DNA from: JBBIWA01 sp037439425
GTDB taxonomy: Bacteria > Acidobacteriota > Blastocatellia > RBC074
Assembly (NCBI GenBank): GCA_037439425.1
Contig: JBBIWA010000007.1
Coordinates: forward strand, 73,729 to 137,728
Direction: 5' to 3'
DNA: 64,000 nt
Within the stretch, counting starts at the first letter, position 1. Each line of letters begins with the position of its first letter. A program made the position numbers and the translations under genes. Positions 43,081-53,431 of the stretch are shown here, piece by piece. The notes beneath the pieces were generated by a model. The model did no database searches, had not been told where the DNA came from, and saw only the letters and a list, made by a program, of their open reading frames with translations.

Positions 43081-46068
43081 ATGCGAGGAAGATTTTATGC
43101 CCTTCGTTCCCTGATCACGTGGCTGACGGCGCTTTGCCTGTTGTCGCCGGGGATGCTGGCACAGGCTCCTCAGGTGACTCAACCGTCGCCCCCTCTGATC
43201 AATCAATCGAACGACCCATTGCTGAAAAATTTCCGCTGGCGTTCGATTGGCCCGGCCAGTATGGGTGGCCGAGTTGATGACATCGCTGTTGTAGAGAGCA
43301 ACCCTTCGATCTTTTACGTTGGCTTTGCTACAGGCGGAGTCTGGAAGACGGTCAACAACGGGACCACGTTTGAGCCGATCTTTGACACCTACTCGGTCTG
43401 CTCCATTGGCGATCTGGCGGTCTCGCAATCCGATCCCAACATCATCTGGGTCGGGACTGGCGAACCCAATAATCGTCAAAGTTCGACCGTTGGTGATGGC
43501 ATCTACAAATCAGTAGATGGCGGCAAGAGCTTCACCCATATGGGTCTGAAAGAGACGCAAACCATCGCTCGGATCGTGATTGATCCTAAGGATAACAACA
43601 CCGTCTATGTGGCTGCGCTGGGCCATCTGTTCGGCCCCAATCCTGAGCGCGGCATCTACAAGACCACTGACGGCGGCAAGAGCTGGAACAAGATCAAATT
43701 CATTGATGAAGACACCGGGTTTACCGACCTGGTGATGGACCCGTCAGACAACAAGACACTTTACGCTGCCTCGTATCAACGGCGACGCACGGCCTGGGGA
43801 TTCAATGGTGGCGGCCCCGGCAGCGGGATCTGGAAGACGACGGATGCGGGAAAGACCTGGACCAGACTTGAAAGCAATGGTTTGCCCGCCGGGCCGATGG
43901 GTCGCATTGGCCTGGACGTTTCGCGTTCCAATCCCAACGTCGTCTATGCCCAGATCGAAGTCGGCTTTAGTCGCGGCACTGGCGGCGGCGAAGAGCAAAG
44001 GCCGGGAGCGCCTCCCTTTCCGGGACAAGCTGCGGGCGGCCCCCCGGGACAAGCGGCCAGCCAACCACCCGACCCAACGCGCAGTGGCGTCTGGCGCTCA
44101 GAGGACAAAGGCAAGAGCTGGAAGTTTATGAGCAACAACAACAATCGCCCGATGTACTACAGCCAGATTCGCGTCGATCCCACCAATGATCAGATCGTTT
44201 ATACCTGCGGCGCGCCTTTCCACAAATCGACTGACGGCGGCAAGACTTTCAAGATCGTTCAGGGCATCGCGCACAGCGACCATCACGCCTTGTGGATCAA
44301 TCCCAACAATCCCAATCATCTGATCCTGGGTAATGATGGCGGTCTGGATGTCAGCTATGATCAGGGAGAGACCTGGGAGTTTATCAACACGATGGCGCTG
44401 GCACAGGTCTATGCTCTCGGCGTGGATATGCGCAAACCCTACTATGTCTATTGCGGCTTGCAGGACAACGGCACTTGGGGAGGCCCCAGCGCGACGCGCA
44501 ATGCCATAGGCATCACCAATGCTGATTGGTATCGCGTGGGCAGTGGCGATGGTTTCTACGTGCAGGTAGACCCGACCGACCACAACACGATCTATGTGGA
44601 GTCGCAGAATGGTAACATTCAGCGACTGGATCTGAGGACCGGACGCAGCGTTTCTATCCGGCCGCGAGCTGCGCCGCTGCCGCGCCAGCAGCAACGCCCA
44701 GCAGCACAAACAGCCGCACCTAACCCTGAGCAAACGCCGACTGCACCACCGCCCGGTCCGCCTCAGTTCCCACCTGGTTCGGGCTTCTTTGGAGCAGCAG
44801 CCACCAGCAACATCGTGCCTGAACCGCCTAAGGGCGAGCAGTACCGCTTCAATTGGAACACGCCGATTCACATCTCGCCGCACAATCCGCGAACGATCTA
44901 CGTGGGGGCCAACAAGCTCTTCAAATCGCTCAATCGCGGCGATACCTGGACGGCCAGTATTGATCTGACCAAACAGATTGATCGGACCAAGCTGGAGATC
45001 ATGGGCGTGCGTGGCGATCAACCGATGTTGTCAAAGAATGACGGCACCACCAGCTATGGCACCATCACCACCATCGCTGAATCGCCTCTGCTGCCAGGCG
45101 TCTTATGGGTCGGCACCGATGATGGCAACATTCAATTGAGCCGTGATGGGGGCGTTAGCTGGACCAATGTGGCCAAAAATATTCAGGGCATTCCTGACAC
45201 CTATCAAGTCTCTCGCGTTGAGCCTTCGCGCTTCGATGCGGCAACTTGTTACGTGAGCCTTGACGGGCATCGCCACAACGACTTCAAGCCGTACGTCTTC
45301 GTCACGCGCGACTACGGCGCCACCTGGACCTCGCTTGTGAACAACCTGCCCGAATTTGGCAATGTCAATGTCATTCGGGAAGACCCGAAAAACAAGAACT
45401 TGCTCTATCTGGGCACCGAGTTCGCATTCTACATCTCACTCAATGGCGGCAAAGAGTGGAAGCCATTCATGAATGGACTGCCGACGGTGCGCATTGATGA
45501 TATTCTGGTGCATCCGCGTGAAAACGATCTGATCGTAGGCACGCACGGGCGCGGCGTCTACATCATGGATGACATCACTCCGCTCCAGCAATTGGCCGAT
45601 AAGGTGCTGGAAGCAGAAGTACATCTGTTTGATGTGCGCCCTGGCACGCAGTGGCTGCAGGATGTAACGCTGAGCCGCTATGTGGGTGGAGCCAAGCATT
45701 TCCGTGGCGCCAATCCGCCCCCGGGTACTGCTATCAGCTACTATCTGAAATCAGCCCCGGCTGGTGAGGTCAAGATCACCATCTCTGACATCACCGGGAA
45801 AGTAGTGCGCAATTTGCGAGGCACTAAAGAAGTGGGGATCAACCGGGTGCAGTGGAATCTGCGCGGCGACCCACCACCGCGTCCGGCCAATCTCCCTGGC
45901 CCACCTCAAGGTTTTGGTGGTGGTGGTGGCGGCGGCGGCGGCGGCCGCTTCGGTGCACTCCAGGGCCCAAGCGTTGATCCAGGCGTCTATCTGGTCAAGC
46001 TGTCAGTTGATGGCAAAGAGCTGACGACCAAGGTAGTCGTTGAGGAAGATATCTGGAAAGACCGGTAA
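43081..46068 (+). CDS. Exported sortilin/VPS10-type beta-propeller (glycosyl hydrolase-like) protein
   Basis: 995 residues. Signal peptide (about 1-29, ending MLAQA). Many Asp-box (BNR) repeats: STDGGKTF, TTDGGKSW, TTDAGKTW, SEDKGKSW, SYDQGETW, LSRDGGVSW. These form a sortilin-N/VPS10-like tandem propeller. Pro/Gln-rich linkers lie near residues 300-345 and 540-575, then a FlgD-type Ig domain (VKITISDITGKVVRNLRGTKEVGINRVQWNLRG) and a run of ten glycines. Commonly annotated as a VPS10 domain or xyloglucanase-like protein in Acidobacteriota; enzymatic activity is not established. Probably binds or cleaves glycans or proteins at the cell surface. Confidence 0.85.
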   Translation: MRGRFYALRSLITWLTALCLLSPGMLAQAPQVTQPSPPLINQSNDPLLKNFRWRSIGPASMGGRVDDIAVVESNPSIFYVGFATGGVWKTVNNGTTFEPIFDTYSVCSIGDLAVSQSDPNIIWVGTGEPNNRQSSTVGDGIYKSVDGGKSFTHMGLKETQTIARIVIDPKDNNTVYVAALGHLFGPNPERGIYKTTDGGKSWNKIKFIDEDTGFTDLVMDPSDNKTLYAASYQRRRTAWGFNGGGPGSGIWKTTDAGKTWTRLESNGLPAGPMGRIGLDVSRSNPNVVYAQIEVGFSRGTGGGEEQRPGAPPFPGQAAGGPPGQAASQPPDPTRSGVWRSEDKGKSWKFMSNNNNRPMYYSQIRVDPTNDQIVYTCGAPFHKSTDGGKTFKIVQGIAHSDHHALWINPNNPNHLILGNDGGLDVSYDQGETWEFINTMALAQVYALGVDMRKPYYVYCGLQDNGTWGGPSATRNAIGITNADWYRVGSGDGFYVQVDPTDHNTIYVESQNGNIQRLDLRTGRSVSIRPRAAPLPRQQQRPAAQTAAPNPEQTPTAPPPGPPQFPPGSGFFGAAATSNIVPEPPKGEQYRFNWNTPIHISPHNPRTIYVGANKLFKSLNRGDTWTASIDLTKQIDRTKLEIMGVRGDQPMLSKNDGTTSYGTITTIAESPLLPGVLWVGTDDGNIQLSRDGGVSWTNVAKNIQGIPDTYQVSRVEPSRFDAATCYVSLDGHRHNDFKPYVFVTRDYGATWTSLVNNLPEFGNVNVIREDPKNKNLLYLGTEFAFYISLNGGKEWKPFMNGLPTVRIDDILVHPRENDLIVGTHGRGVYIMDDITPLQQLADKVLEAEVHLFDVRPGTQWLQDVTLSRYVGGAKHFRGANPPPGTAISYYLKSAPAGEVKITISDITGKVVRNLRGTKEVGINRVQWNLRGDPPPRPANLPGPPQGFGGGGGGGGGGRFGALQGPSVDPGVYLVKLSVDGKELTTKVVVEEDIWKDR

Positions 46069-46273
46069 GCTCGATCAAGAGTGACGAGTGATGAGTAAAC
46101 TCGCTGCGGGCGCCACCTTTATTTTGAGCGAGGCTGGGCTTCAAGCAGTGCCGCAGTAATGAGCCAATTTCGGATTGCGAATCTCGGATTTCATTTCGCA
46201 ATTTTTCTTTAACTCATCACTCATCACTCATCACTGTTGGCTCTTCGTAGGCAGCCACAGTATCCTGTCGCTG

Positions 46274-47095
46274 ATGCGAGCGGCCGAATGGATTAGTCTC
46301 TCTATCTTCTCACTGTTGACTGTGCTGGCCTGGCTGCGCGTGCTTAAGTGGCCGCGCCGCGCAGAGACGACTGCGATCGGGGCAGTAGGGGTGGCTCTGA
46401 GCCTGGGGGCACGATGCGTGCCCGAACTGTTGCCTGAGATCCTGGCCAGCGTAGTGCGCGATCTGTTGCCTGCGCCGCTGATGCTGATGGTCTATTGGCA
46501 GGCTGGCCGATTTTTCCAGAAGCCGAACGAAAAGCTCCAGGCCCGGCTTGCCAGCTTCGATCACCACGTCTTTGAAACGTTTCAGCGATGGCGCGTCAGC
46601 CGACGGGCTGAAAGCTGGATAGCGCATTATCTTGAATTGGCCTACCTCCTATGTTACCCCTTGCTCCCTCTCGGCATTGGGGTACTCTATGTGATGCGGA
46701 TGGAACGTTACGCAGATGAATACTGGACAATAGTGTTGCCGCCCACCTATTTGTGCTACGTTGCGCTTCCGTTCATGCAGACACTGCCGCCACGGATGCT
46801 AGTGGCCAAGTCCAATCCAGGCGCGGCTCCAGGCAGCATCCGCCGATTGAATCTCTGGATTTTGCGCCACGGCAGCATACAGGTCAATACCTTCCCCAGC
46901 GCGCACGTGGCCGCGACGACAGCAGCTTCGTTGGCGCTGCTTCATTTTGCGCCGCCAGCCGGGTTAATCTTCCTGTGGTTATCGTTGAGTATAGCCGTCG
47001 GGGCTGTGGTGGGCCGCTATCACTATACAGCGGATGCGCTGCTGGCAGCAGCGCTGGCCGTTGTGACCTTTCTGCTCCAGGCGCTGCTGTTTTAG
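46274..47095 (+). CDS. PAP2 superfamily membrane phosphatase
   Basis: 273 residues from the ATG at 46274, with six spans. PAP2 catalytic motifs: VNTFPSAHVAATTAASLAL (PSxH motif) and VGRYHYTADALLAAALA (SRxxxxxHxxxD-type, with the first Arg in GRYHYTAD). The first KXXXXXXRP motif is not obvious, so the active-site set may be incomplete. Likely acts on lipid phosphates (undecaprenyl-PP or phosphatidate). The longer frame to 46175 is translated from ATTTCGGATTGCG-type repeat DNA and is rejected. Convergent with leuS. Confidence 0.72.
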   Translation: MRAAEWISLSIFSLLTVLAWLRVLKWPRRAETTAIGAVGVALSLGARCVPELLPEILASVVRDLLPAPLMLMVYWQAGRFFQKPNEKLQARLASFDHHVFETFQRWRVSRRAESWIAHYLELAYLLCYPLLPLGIGVLYVMRMERYADEYWTIVLPPTYLCYVALPFMQTLPPRMLVAKSNPGAAPGSIRRLNLWILRHGSIQVNTFPSAHVAATTAASLALLHFAPPAGLIFLWLSLSIAVGAVVGRYHYTADALLAAALAVVTFLLQALLF

Positions 47096-47141
47096 CCAAT
47101 GACAATCCGCTCTCTCGCTCACAAGCCTGCGGAAGCCGGCG

Positions 47142-49763
47142 TTACCTCGCTACGATATTGACCAAGCGCTTTGGCACGATGATGGTCTTAACTATCTGAC
47201 GCCCGTCCAGCCGCGCCTGCACGCGCTCACTCGAGAGCGCCGCTTGCCTGAGCACCTCATCCGTCGCATCGGCAGGCACCCACACCCGCGCCACCAGTTT
47301 GCCATTCAACTGCACCGGAATCTCCAGCTCTTCTTCCTGCGCCAGCTCTGCATCGAATTGCGGCCAGGGCGAGACGACCAGAAGCTCATCGTGCCCTAAC
47401 GCCTGCCACAGCTCTTCTGCAATGTGCGGTGTGAAGGGAGCCAGCAGCTTCGCCAGCGCCTCCAGCGCCTCTTTCAGCGCGAACAGATCGGCTGCGTCCG
47501 GCTCGCCTTTCAGTGAGCTATCGAAAGCGTAGATTTCGTTGGTCAGCTCCATCAATGCCGCTACAGCCGTGTTGAAGTGCAGGCGCTCGCCAATGTCCAC
47601 ACTCACCCGCCGAATCGTCTGGTGCGTTTTGCGGCGCAGCGCGCGCGCCGCCGCAGAAAACTCCAGCTCCGAAGTCTGAGGTCCGAAGTCTGAAGTCCGG
47701 CGGTGCCATTTGTAGACGATGCGCCAGACACGATTCAAAAACCTGGACGCACCTTCAGCTCCGGCGTCGCTCCACTCCAAGTCTTTTTCGGGTGGCGCGG
47801 CAAAGAGCATAAATAGCCTGACAGTGTCCGCGCCGTAGATCTGGATCATCTCGTCCGGCTCTACGATGTTCTTCTTCGATTTGGACATCTTCTCGATGCG
47901 CCCGACTTCAACCTGCCGCTCACAAAATTTACACTTGCCGTCTATCACCTCTTGCGGAGAGAGCCAATCGTGCTCTTGGCAGCGCGCCGTCGCCAGGCAA
48001 ACCATGCCCTGTGTGAGCAGCTTCTTCACCGGCTCAGCGAAGTTGATCAGACCCAGATCGCGCATGATCTTGGCCCACAGCCGCGTGTAGATCAGGTGTA
48101 GCACTGCGTGCTCGATGCCGCCGATGTACTGATCAACCGGCGTCCAGTAGGCAATAATTTCAGGGTCAAACGGCGCCCGATCGTTGCGCGGGTCGCAGTA
48201 GCGGAAGTAGTACCACGAAGAATCCACGAATGTGTCCATCGTGTCCGTATCACGCCGCGCCGGTCCCTTGCACTGCGGGCAGGTCGTCTGGGCGAAGCTA
48301 TGGTGTTCGGCCAGCGGTGCGCCCGGCGTGTTGTAGTCTAAATCGGGCGGCAACATCACGGGCAATTGATCTTCAGGAACAGGCACGATGCCACACTGGG
48401 CGCAATGGATGAAGGGAATCGGCGTGCCCCAAGCGCGCTGGCGCGAGACGCCCCAGTCGCGGATCTTGAAATTCGTCTTCGCCCGGCCGAACCCCTTCTT
48501 CTCAGCGAACTCGGTCATCGCTTTGATCGCTTCCGGCACCCTCAAGCCATTGAACTGGCCGGAATTGATAAGCACACCGGTCTCATCTTTCGCCGTGAAA
48601 GCCGCTTCAACCGGGGCATCGTCAGCTTCAGTCGAGCCAACCATCTTGATTACGCGGCGAATCGGCAAGCCGTACTTCTGCGAAAACTCGAAGTCACGTT
48701 CGTCGTGCGCCGGTACGCTCATAATCGCGCCCGTGCCGTAGCCCATCACTACGAAGTTTGCCGTCCATACGGGCAGCTTCTCTTCATTGAACGGATTGAC
48801 CGCCCACAAGCCGGTAAAGATGCCTTGCTTTTCTCGGCCTTCGGCGACGCGCTCTTCGGGTGAGATGGCGCGTTGTTTGATGACGAAGTCGCGCACTTCA
48901 GCACTGGCCTTGCCCGAGGCGATCAACTCGTCCATCAACTCATGTTCCGGCGCGACGATCACCGCATTCGAGCCGAAGATGGTGTCAATGCGTGTGGTGA
49001 AGATGCGAATCCGGTCGCTACCACTCCTGGTACTGTTATTATCATCAGCCAGGGCGAAATCAACCTCTGCGCCTACGCTCCGCCCAATCCAGTTGCGCTG
49101 CATCGTGATCACGCGCTCCGGCCAGCCACCTTCCAGCTCTACTAGATCATCGAGCAACTGATCGGCGTAGTCAGTCACCTTGATGAACCACTGCTCCAGC
49201 TCGCGCTGCTCGACAGGCGTATCTTCGTGCCGCCAGCAGTAGCCGCCTTCGGCCTGCTCGTTGGCGAGCGAGGTGTTACATTTGGCGCACCAGTTGACGG
49301 TCGCATTCTTACGATAGAGCAGGCCGCGCTTCCACATCTGAATGAAGAACCACTGATTCCAGCGGTAATATTCAGGCGCGCAGGAAGCGATCTCGCGCCG
49401 CCAATCATAGCTGAAGCCCAGGCGCTTGAGTTGCGCGCGCATCGCCTCGATGTTTTCAAGTGTCCACTGATCAGGCCGCGCGTTGTGTTTGATCGCTGCG
49501 TTCTCAGCCGGCATGCCAAAAGCATCCCAGCCCATCGGATGCAGCACGTTGTAACCATTCATTCGTTTGAAGCAGGCCAACGCGTCGCCAATCGAGTAAT
49601 TACGCACATGGCCCATATGGATGCGCCCCGAAGGGTAGGGTAGCATCTCCAGGCAATAAAATTTCTTGCGCGTCGGGTCTATTTCTACTTCAAAGGCTTT
49701 GGCCTCAGCCCAGCGCTGTTGCTGTTTTGTCTCAATCTCTGCCGGAAAATATTTTTCGTTCAT
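47142..49763 (-). CDS. leuS: Leucine--tRNA ligase
   Basis: 873 residues, full-length class Ia synthetase. HIGH motif as GRIHMGHVRNYSIG near residue 50, CP1 editing domain (FTTRIDTIFGSNAVIVAPEH, GYGTGAIMSVPAHDERDFEF), KMSKSKKNIVEPD, the anticodon-binding domain and the C-terminal LeuRS domain (GKLVARVWVPADA). A short in-frame insert TSDFGPQTSE at about residues 688-697 is encoded by repeat-type DNA (47668-47702). It lies in a variable linker, so the enzyme should be functional. Confidence 0.97.
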   Translation of the reverse strand: MNEKYFPAEIETKQQQRWAEAKAFEVEIDPTRKKFYCLEMLPYPSGRIHMGHVRNYSIGDALACFKRMNGYNVLHPMGWDAFGMPAENAAIKHNARPDQWTLENIEAMRAQLKRLGFSYDWRREIASCAPEYYRWNQWFFIQMWKRGLLYRKNATVNWCAKCNTSLANEQAEGGYCWRHEDTPVEQRELEQWFIKVTDYADQLLDDLVELEGGWPERVITMQRNWIGRSVGAEVDFALADDNNSTRSGSDRIRIFTTRIDTIFGSNAVIVAPEHELMDELIASGKASAEVRDFVIKQRAISPEERVAEGREKQGIFTGLWAVNPFNEEKLPVWTANFVVMGYGTGAIMSVPAHDERDFEFSQKYGLPIRRVIKMVGSTEADDAPVEAAFTAKDETGVLINSGQFNGLRVPEAIKAMTEFAEKKGFGRAKTNFKIRDWGVSRQRAWGTPIPFIHCAQCGIVPVPEDQLPVMLPPDLDYNTPGAPLAEHHSFAQTTCPQCKGPARRDTDTMDTFVDSSWYYFRYCDPRNDRAPFDPEIIAYWTPVDQYIGGIEHAVLHLIYTRLWAKIMRDLGLINFAEPVKKLLTQGMVCLATARCQEHDWLSPQEVIDGKCKFCERQVEVGRIEKMSKSKKNIVEPDEMIQIYGADTVRLFMLFAAPPEKDLEWSDAGAEGASRFLNRVWRIVYKWHRRTSDFGPQTSELEFSAAARALRRKTHQTIRRVSVDIGERLHFNTAVAALMELTNEIYAFDSSLKGEPDAADLFALKEALEALAKLLAPFTPHIAEELWQALGHDELLVVSPWPQFDAELAQEEELEIPVQLNGKLVARVWVPADATDEVLRQAALSSERVQARLDGRQIVKTIIVPKRLVNIVAR

Positions 49764-50428
49764 CGTCTTTCACAGTCCTTTAGCTATGTTTTGCCAAGTG
49801 GCGGTGCGCTGCTCTTGAAGAGCAGCCGCAGCTTGCCAGACAAGATAACAAAATTGTGCCAGGAAAAGAGTCGGTCGGAAGGCGCAGCGCAACTCAACCA
49901 TTGCGCTGCTACGTAAGGTAGAGGGCAGTCAAAAACTCGAAGCACTCAATGCGGCGAAATCGAAATGTGCTCTCGTCTGCTTTCATGCTCGTTTCCTCGA
50001 GGGGGGATTCTACACCCCTTCGGTAGCCATGTTCAAGTCTTTAATCAGACCTCAGACTCCAGACCTCAGAGTATTCAAGAAGATGTTTCTCCCTGGGAGC
50101 GCACGCTTCTAGCATGCTTGCTTCCAAGAGGATGTTTCTTCCTGGGAGCGCACGCTTCTAGCGTGCCTGCTTCCCTCAACGAACTGCCTCCGAGAAGCGA
50201 GCACGCTAGAAGCGTGCGCTCCCAGCTCAAACCTCAGACTTCATCGAAGAAGTGGCGGCGTACTCAGCGTGCTATGGAAGCGTGCGCTCCCAGCTCAAGC
50301 CTCAGACTTCATCTGACGTCTGAGGTTTGATCCTTTGAGCCTGGCTTGACCTGCCGTAACTTATGTTCCTGAACCGGGATTCTTCAAGCCGCTCACACGG
50401 GAGAAATGATGAAAAGTCTGAGGTCTGA
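49764..50428. repeat. Intergenic repeat block upstream of leuS (family C hairpins and CTCAGAC words)
   Basis: About 660 bp without a gene. A 49-bp tandem duplication (units starting at 50082 and 50131) carries GGGAGCGCACGCTTCTAGC-type hairpins, followed by inverted members near 50203-50225 and 50280. Interspersed CTCAGACTTC / GTCTGAGG words occur at 50049-50075, 50227-50240, 50295-50325 and 50414-50428. leuS transcription should start near the left edge. Confidence 0.85.
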
Positions 50429-51754
50429 TCAGGGAATCAGATCGGTGATCTTGAAGCTCAAATCCTCCACCACCTTCTTGTCAACTTTGTAGACCGCTGA
50501 GCGCCCCTCCACGCGCACGTAAGCTTGGTCCCCATCAGCAGCTGAAACCTTGAGCGCGGTAGTCTTGCCGTCTTTATAAGTCAATTGCACCTCGACTGCC
50601 GGTTTGGCTAGTTTCGCTGCAGCGGAAGCCGGCGGCTTGTCGAGCACTTCAGTGGCTTTGTTCTCCAACGGATCGAAGAGTCTATAGGTGCTGGTGATCT
50701 CTTTATCCTTCTTGTCGGCGGGCTCCTTGACGAGCCACTTGTTGTCGTTGTCTTTCTCAGCCACCAGCGTCACATTTGGGTTCTTGATGCGAATCTTCGT
50801 CAAATCGTCCTTGTTGAGCTTGAGAAACTGCTTGTTGCGCAAGGCGGAGAATTTAATGTTGAGCTTATCGTAGAGCGAGGACTCGATCTTGAAGATTTGG
50901 GGACGATCAGAGCTTTTGGCGTAATAACGCTCTTCGACCTTGGAGCCGATGGCCAGCGTGCGCTCACCGCCGCCCTGAATTTGCGCCGTCAGCGTCAGCT
51001 TGGGTTTATCCAGCCCATACTTGGCTAACTCATCAGCCGTCTCGCTGACGAACTCAGCTACTTTAGCCGAGGTCAGGTCGCTCAGCAAATCGCGCGTTTC
51101 GGTCTCGTCGGCCGGTTCATCAACCGGGCTGGTGAGCTTCCAGTCCCCTTCCTGCTTGGTCAAAACGATGCGTCCGTGCTCGTTGTTGAGCGCCAGCGAA
51201 CTGAGGTCGTATTGCGAGACGCCGAAGACATCGCGGTCGCGCAAATCCTCAAGCGGCTTGTCGGCGTTGTTAAGAAGTGATACCGGTAGCAGCGCTACTT
51301 CCTGAGATTGATCCACCTGGCCATAGACCGAAAGGCCGGAGAAATCCTTCGAGCCGAGGCGAACCGTGTGCTGTTCGCCATTCTTGAGCTTGATTTCCAG
51401 GATGACCGCTGGCTCGGCCAGCCCATAGCCTTTGAGTTCTTCGGCCGAAGCTTTAAGCGTTCTTTCGATGCGAGCGTCAACCAGCCCGCTCACCAATGAG
51501 CTAACAGCAGATTGATCAGCCGGCGTATTGACGGGCTGGGTGATGACCCACTTGTCGTTCTGGTTTTCGAGCATCAGGGTCTGTCCGCCGCGTGTGAGCT
51601 TGATCGAAGCGATCTCCTCACGTTTGAAATTGAAGGCGGGCTTGGTTGTCTCCGCCGCTTCATCCCGAGGTTTGCCTTCTCTGATTTCAAAGTAGTAGAC
51701 GAAAGCGCCGAAAACGATGGCTACCGTAACCAGGATCAACGTGCTTCGTTTCAT
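50429..51754 (-). CDS. DUF4340 domain-containing protein
   Basis: 441 residues. N-terminal signal anchor (STLILVTVAIVFGAFVYYFEI), then two to three copies of the DUF4340 beta-rich repeat, visible in WVITQPVNTPADQSAVSSLVSGLVDARIERTL and WKLTSPVDEPADETETRDLLSDLTSAKVAEFV. Periplasm-facing. DUF4340 genes habitually follow GldG-type genes in ABC clusters of this kind; the molecular role is unknown. Lies 137 bp downstream of the GldG-like gene, same strand; the gap holds an ACTGACCACTGAC-type repeat. Confidence 0.87.
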   Translation of the reverse strand: MKRSTLILVTVAIVFGAFVYYFEIREGKPRDEAAETTKPAFNFKREEIASIKLTRGGQTLMLENQNDKWVITQPVNTPADQSAVSSLVSGLVDARIERTLKASAEELKGYGLAEPAVILEIKLKNGEQHTVRLGSKDFSGLSVYGQVDQSQEVALLPVSLLNNADKPLEDLRDRDVFGVSQYDLSSLALNNEHGRIVLTKQEGDWKLTSPVDEPADETETRDLLSDLTSAKVAEFVSETADELAKYGLDKPKLTLTAQIQGGGERTLAIGSKVEERYYAKSSDRPQIFKIESSLYDKLNIKFSALRNKQFLKLNKDDLTKIRIKNPNVTLVAEKDNDNKWLVKEPADKKDKEITSTYRLFDPLENKATEVLDKPPASAAAKLAKPAVEVQLTYKDGKTTALKVSAADGDQAYVRVEGRSAVYKVDKKVVEDLSFKITDLIP

Positions 51755-51890
51755 AGCCTCGATAGTCAGTTGTGTGGGTTATTCGCCAGTGGTCTGTCGT
51801 CAGTAGCAGCTGTGAAGTCACTCTTGATCTGCCCACGCCAATATCAGCTGAGCAAGCGGACTACCGGCAATGGACCACTGACAAGTAACA

Positions 51891-53429
51891 TTAACGCCGC
51901 TTCCACCAGATGTAAGCGCCCGATCCGATGACCGCTGCTGGCATCAGGAAGATAGTGAGCCAGAAGAGGAGATTCTGCTGGCTTTCGGTCATACTCACGC
52001 GGCGATCAGTTTGTTTCTTGGGCCGGATCGCAATCAGGTCTTCGTCCTGTGCCAGATAGTTGATCGTATTCATAAACAGATCGGCGTTGCGCTGGAGCCG
52101 GACATAGTTGTTTGTAGCAAAGTCGGAATCCCCGATCACCACCAACCGCGCTTCTTTCTCGCCTACTCTCTTGTTGGCCGCGATGCCGATCGTGATCGGG
52201 CCTTTCTTGTCCTTGCTAGCATCGAATCTCGCTTCATTGCCTTTCAATTCCGTCTCGGCCCAACTCTCTTCAGAAGTCTTCAGCAACTCGGTGGTTGAGA
52301 CGCCGCTGCCAGAGCCGCTGGCAGTGTTGACGGAGCGGGCGAGGGGGAAGAAGGTCATCGTGCCCGCAAAGTCTTTGGTGATGGCATGCGAGCCATAGCT
52401 CCGCGCCAGCGGCACTGCCGGACCGGTGCCAAATAACCGGCCCACACCGCTGACATCGAGCACGGTGTCATCGCCCAGCTCGATGTTCCAGTTCTTGAGC
52501 ACTTCGCCCAGTTGCGGATCGGTCTGCGGATCGATCATCAAGAACGCTTTGCCGCCCTCATCCAGGTATTTGCCGATCATGGTGGCTTCCTGCGGGAAGA
52601 GAGCTTGCTTAGGACCGGCCATCACCAGGGCCTCACATTCAGACGGCACGCCATTGGAGGCGACGAGGTTGATAGTCTTGGTTTCGTAGTTCTCGTTCTT
52701 GAGCAAGCGCTCAATCAGGCTGTAGCCTTCTGCCTCGTTTGAGGAGAGCGCCTTCTCGCCGTGGCCTTCGACAAAGCAAATGGTCTTGAGCTTGTCGCGC
52801 GTCACTTTAAGGATCGCATTGGTGAGCGACTGCTCGTCGGTATCTTGTGGCCGCTCGGTGCGATCGCCCGAAGTGACGATCACTTCGCCCATGCGAGTGA
52901 TGCCGTATTGGCGGGCCAGCTCCGGTCGGGCTTGAGGATCGATCAGCTCGTAGGTGAGACGGCCGCTCAGACTGCGGTACTCGGCCATCTGATCGCGCAA
53001 CGCTCGATCATCCTCCTTGTCGAATTTGATGATCTTGACCTCCTTCTGCAGGCCGGAGACGACCTTCTTGGTCTGATCCGAAAGCGTGTAGAGCTTCTCG
53101 GCGGTCAGGTCTACGCGCTTGTGATGGCGATAGCCGAGAAAATTGATCAGCCCCAGAATCACGATTACGGCAAGCGACATCACGGCGGTGTTGGCTCCCA
53201 GTCGCGTGGAGCGCTGCGCGAAATATTCTCTAATGGCGCGGAAGTTGAGCGCTAGGCTGGCAACCAGCAGCACTCCGCCCGCAATCAGCAGCGCGAGGCT
53301 AAAGGTGCCCAGCGTCTCCTGAATCAGGTAGCGCAGATAGCCGCCCAACAGCCACGCTACCCCCACGTATCCCGCCAGCTTGAAGAGTTCTTGACGATTG
53401 ATTTTGATCTTCTCTATCACTGCTCTCAT
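51891..53429 (-). CDS. GldG-like ABC-type uncharacterised transport auxiliary protein
   Basis: 512 residues from the ATG at 53429, with GGAGGG 9 nt upstream and 2 nt after the permease stop. Two or three N-terminal membrane spans, the ABC_transp_aux domain (PF09822; TAEKLYTLSDQTKKVVSGLQKEVKIIKF ... ICFVEGHGEKALSS, FLMIDPQTDPQLGEVLKNWNIELGDDTVLD) and a C-terminal membrane span (LFWLTIFLMPAAVIGSGAYIWW). Homologous in layout to GldG of the gliding ABC complex, but found in many non-gliding bacteria. Confidence 0.88.
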   Translation of the reverse strand: MRAVIEKIKINRQELFKLAGYVGVAWLLGGYLRYLIQETLGTFSLALLIAGGVLLVASLALNFRAIREYFAQRSTRLGANTAVMSLAVIVILGLINFLGYRHHKRVDLTAEKLYTLSDQTKKVVSGLQKEVKIIKFDKEDDRALRDQMAEYRSLSGRLTYELIDPQARPELARQYGITRMGEVIVTSGDRTERPQDTDEQSLTNAILKVTRDKLKTICFVEGHGEKALSSNEAEGYSLIERLLKNENYETKTINLVASNGVPSECEALVMAGPKQALFPQEATMIGKYLDEGGKAFLMIDPQTDPQLGEVLKNWNIELGDDTVLDVSGVGRLFGTGPAVPLARSYGSHAITKDFAGTMTFFPLARSVNTASGSGSGVSTTELLKTSEESWAETELKGNEARFDASKDKKGPITIGIAANKRVGEKEARLVVIGDSDFATNNYVRLQRNADLFMNTINYLAQDEDLIAIRPKKQTDRRVSMTESQQNLLFWLTIFLMPAAVIGSGAYIWWKRR

Positions 53430-53431
53430 CT

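Noticed and set aside
46175..46273. Upstream start for the PAP2 phosphatase
   Set aside because: The extra 33 residues are encoded by CTCATCACTCATCAC-type repeat DNA.
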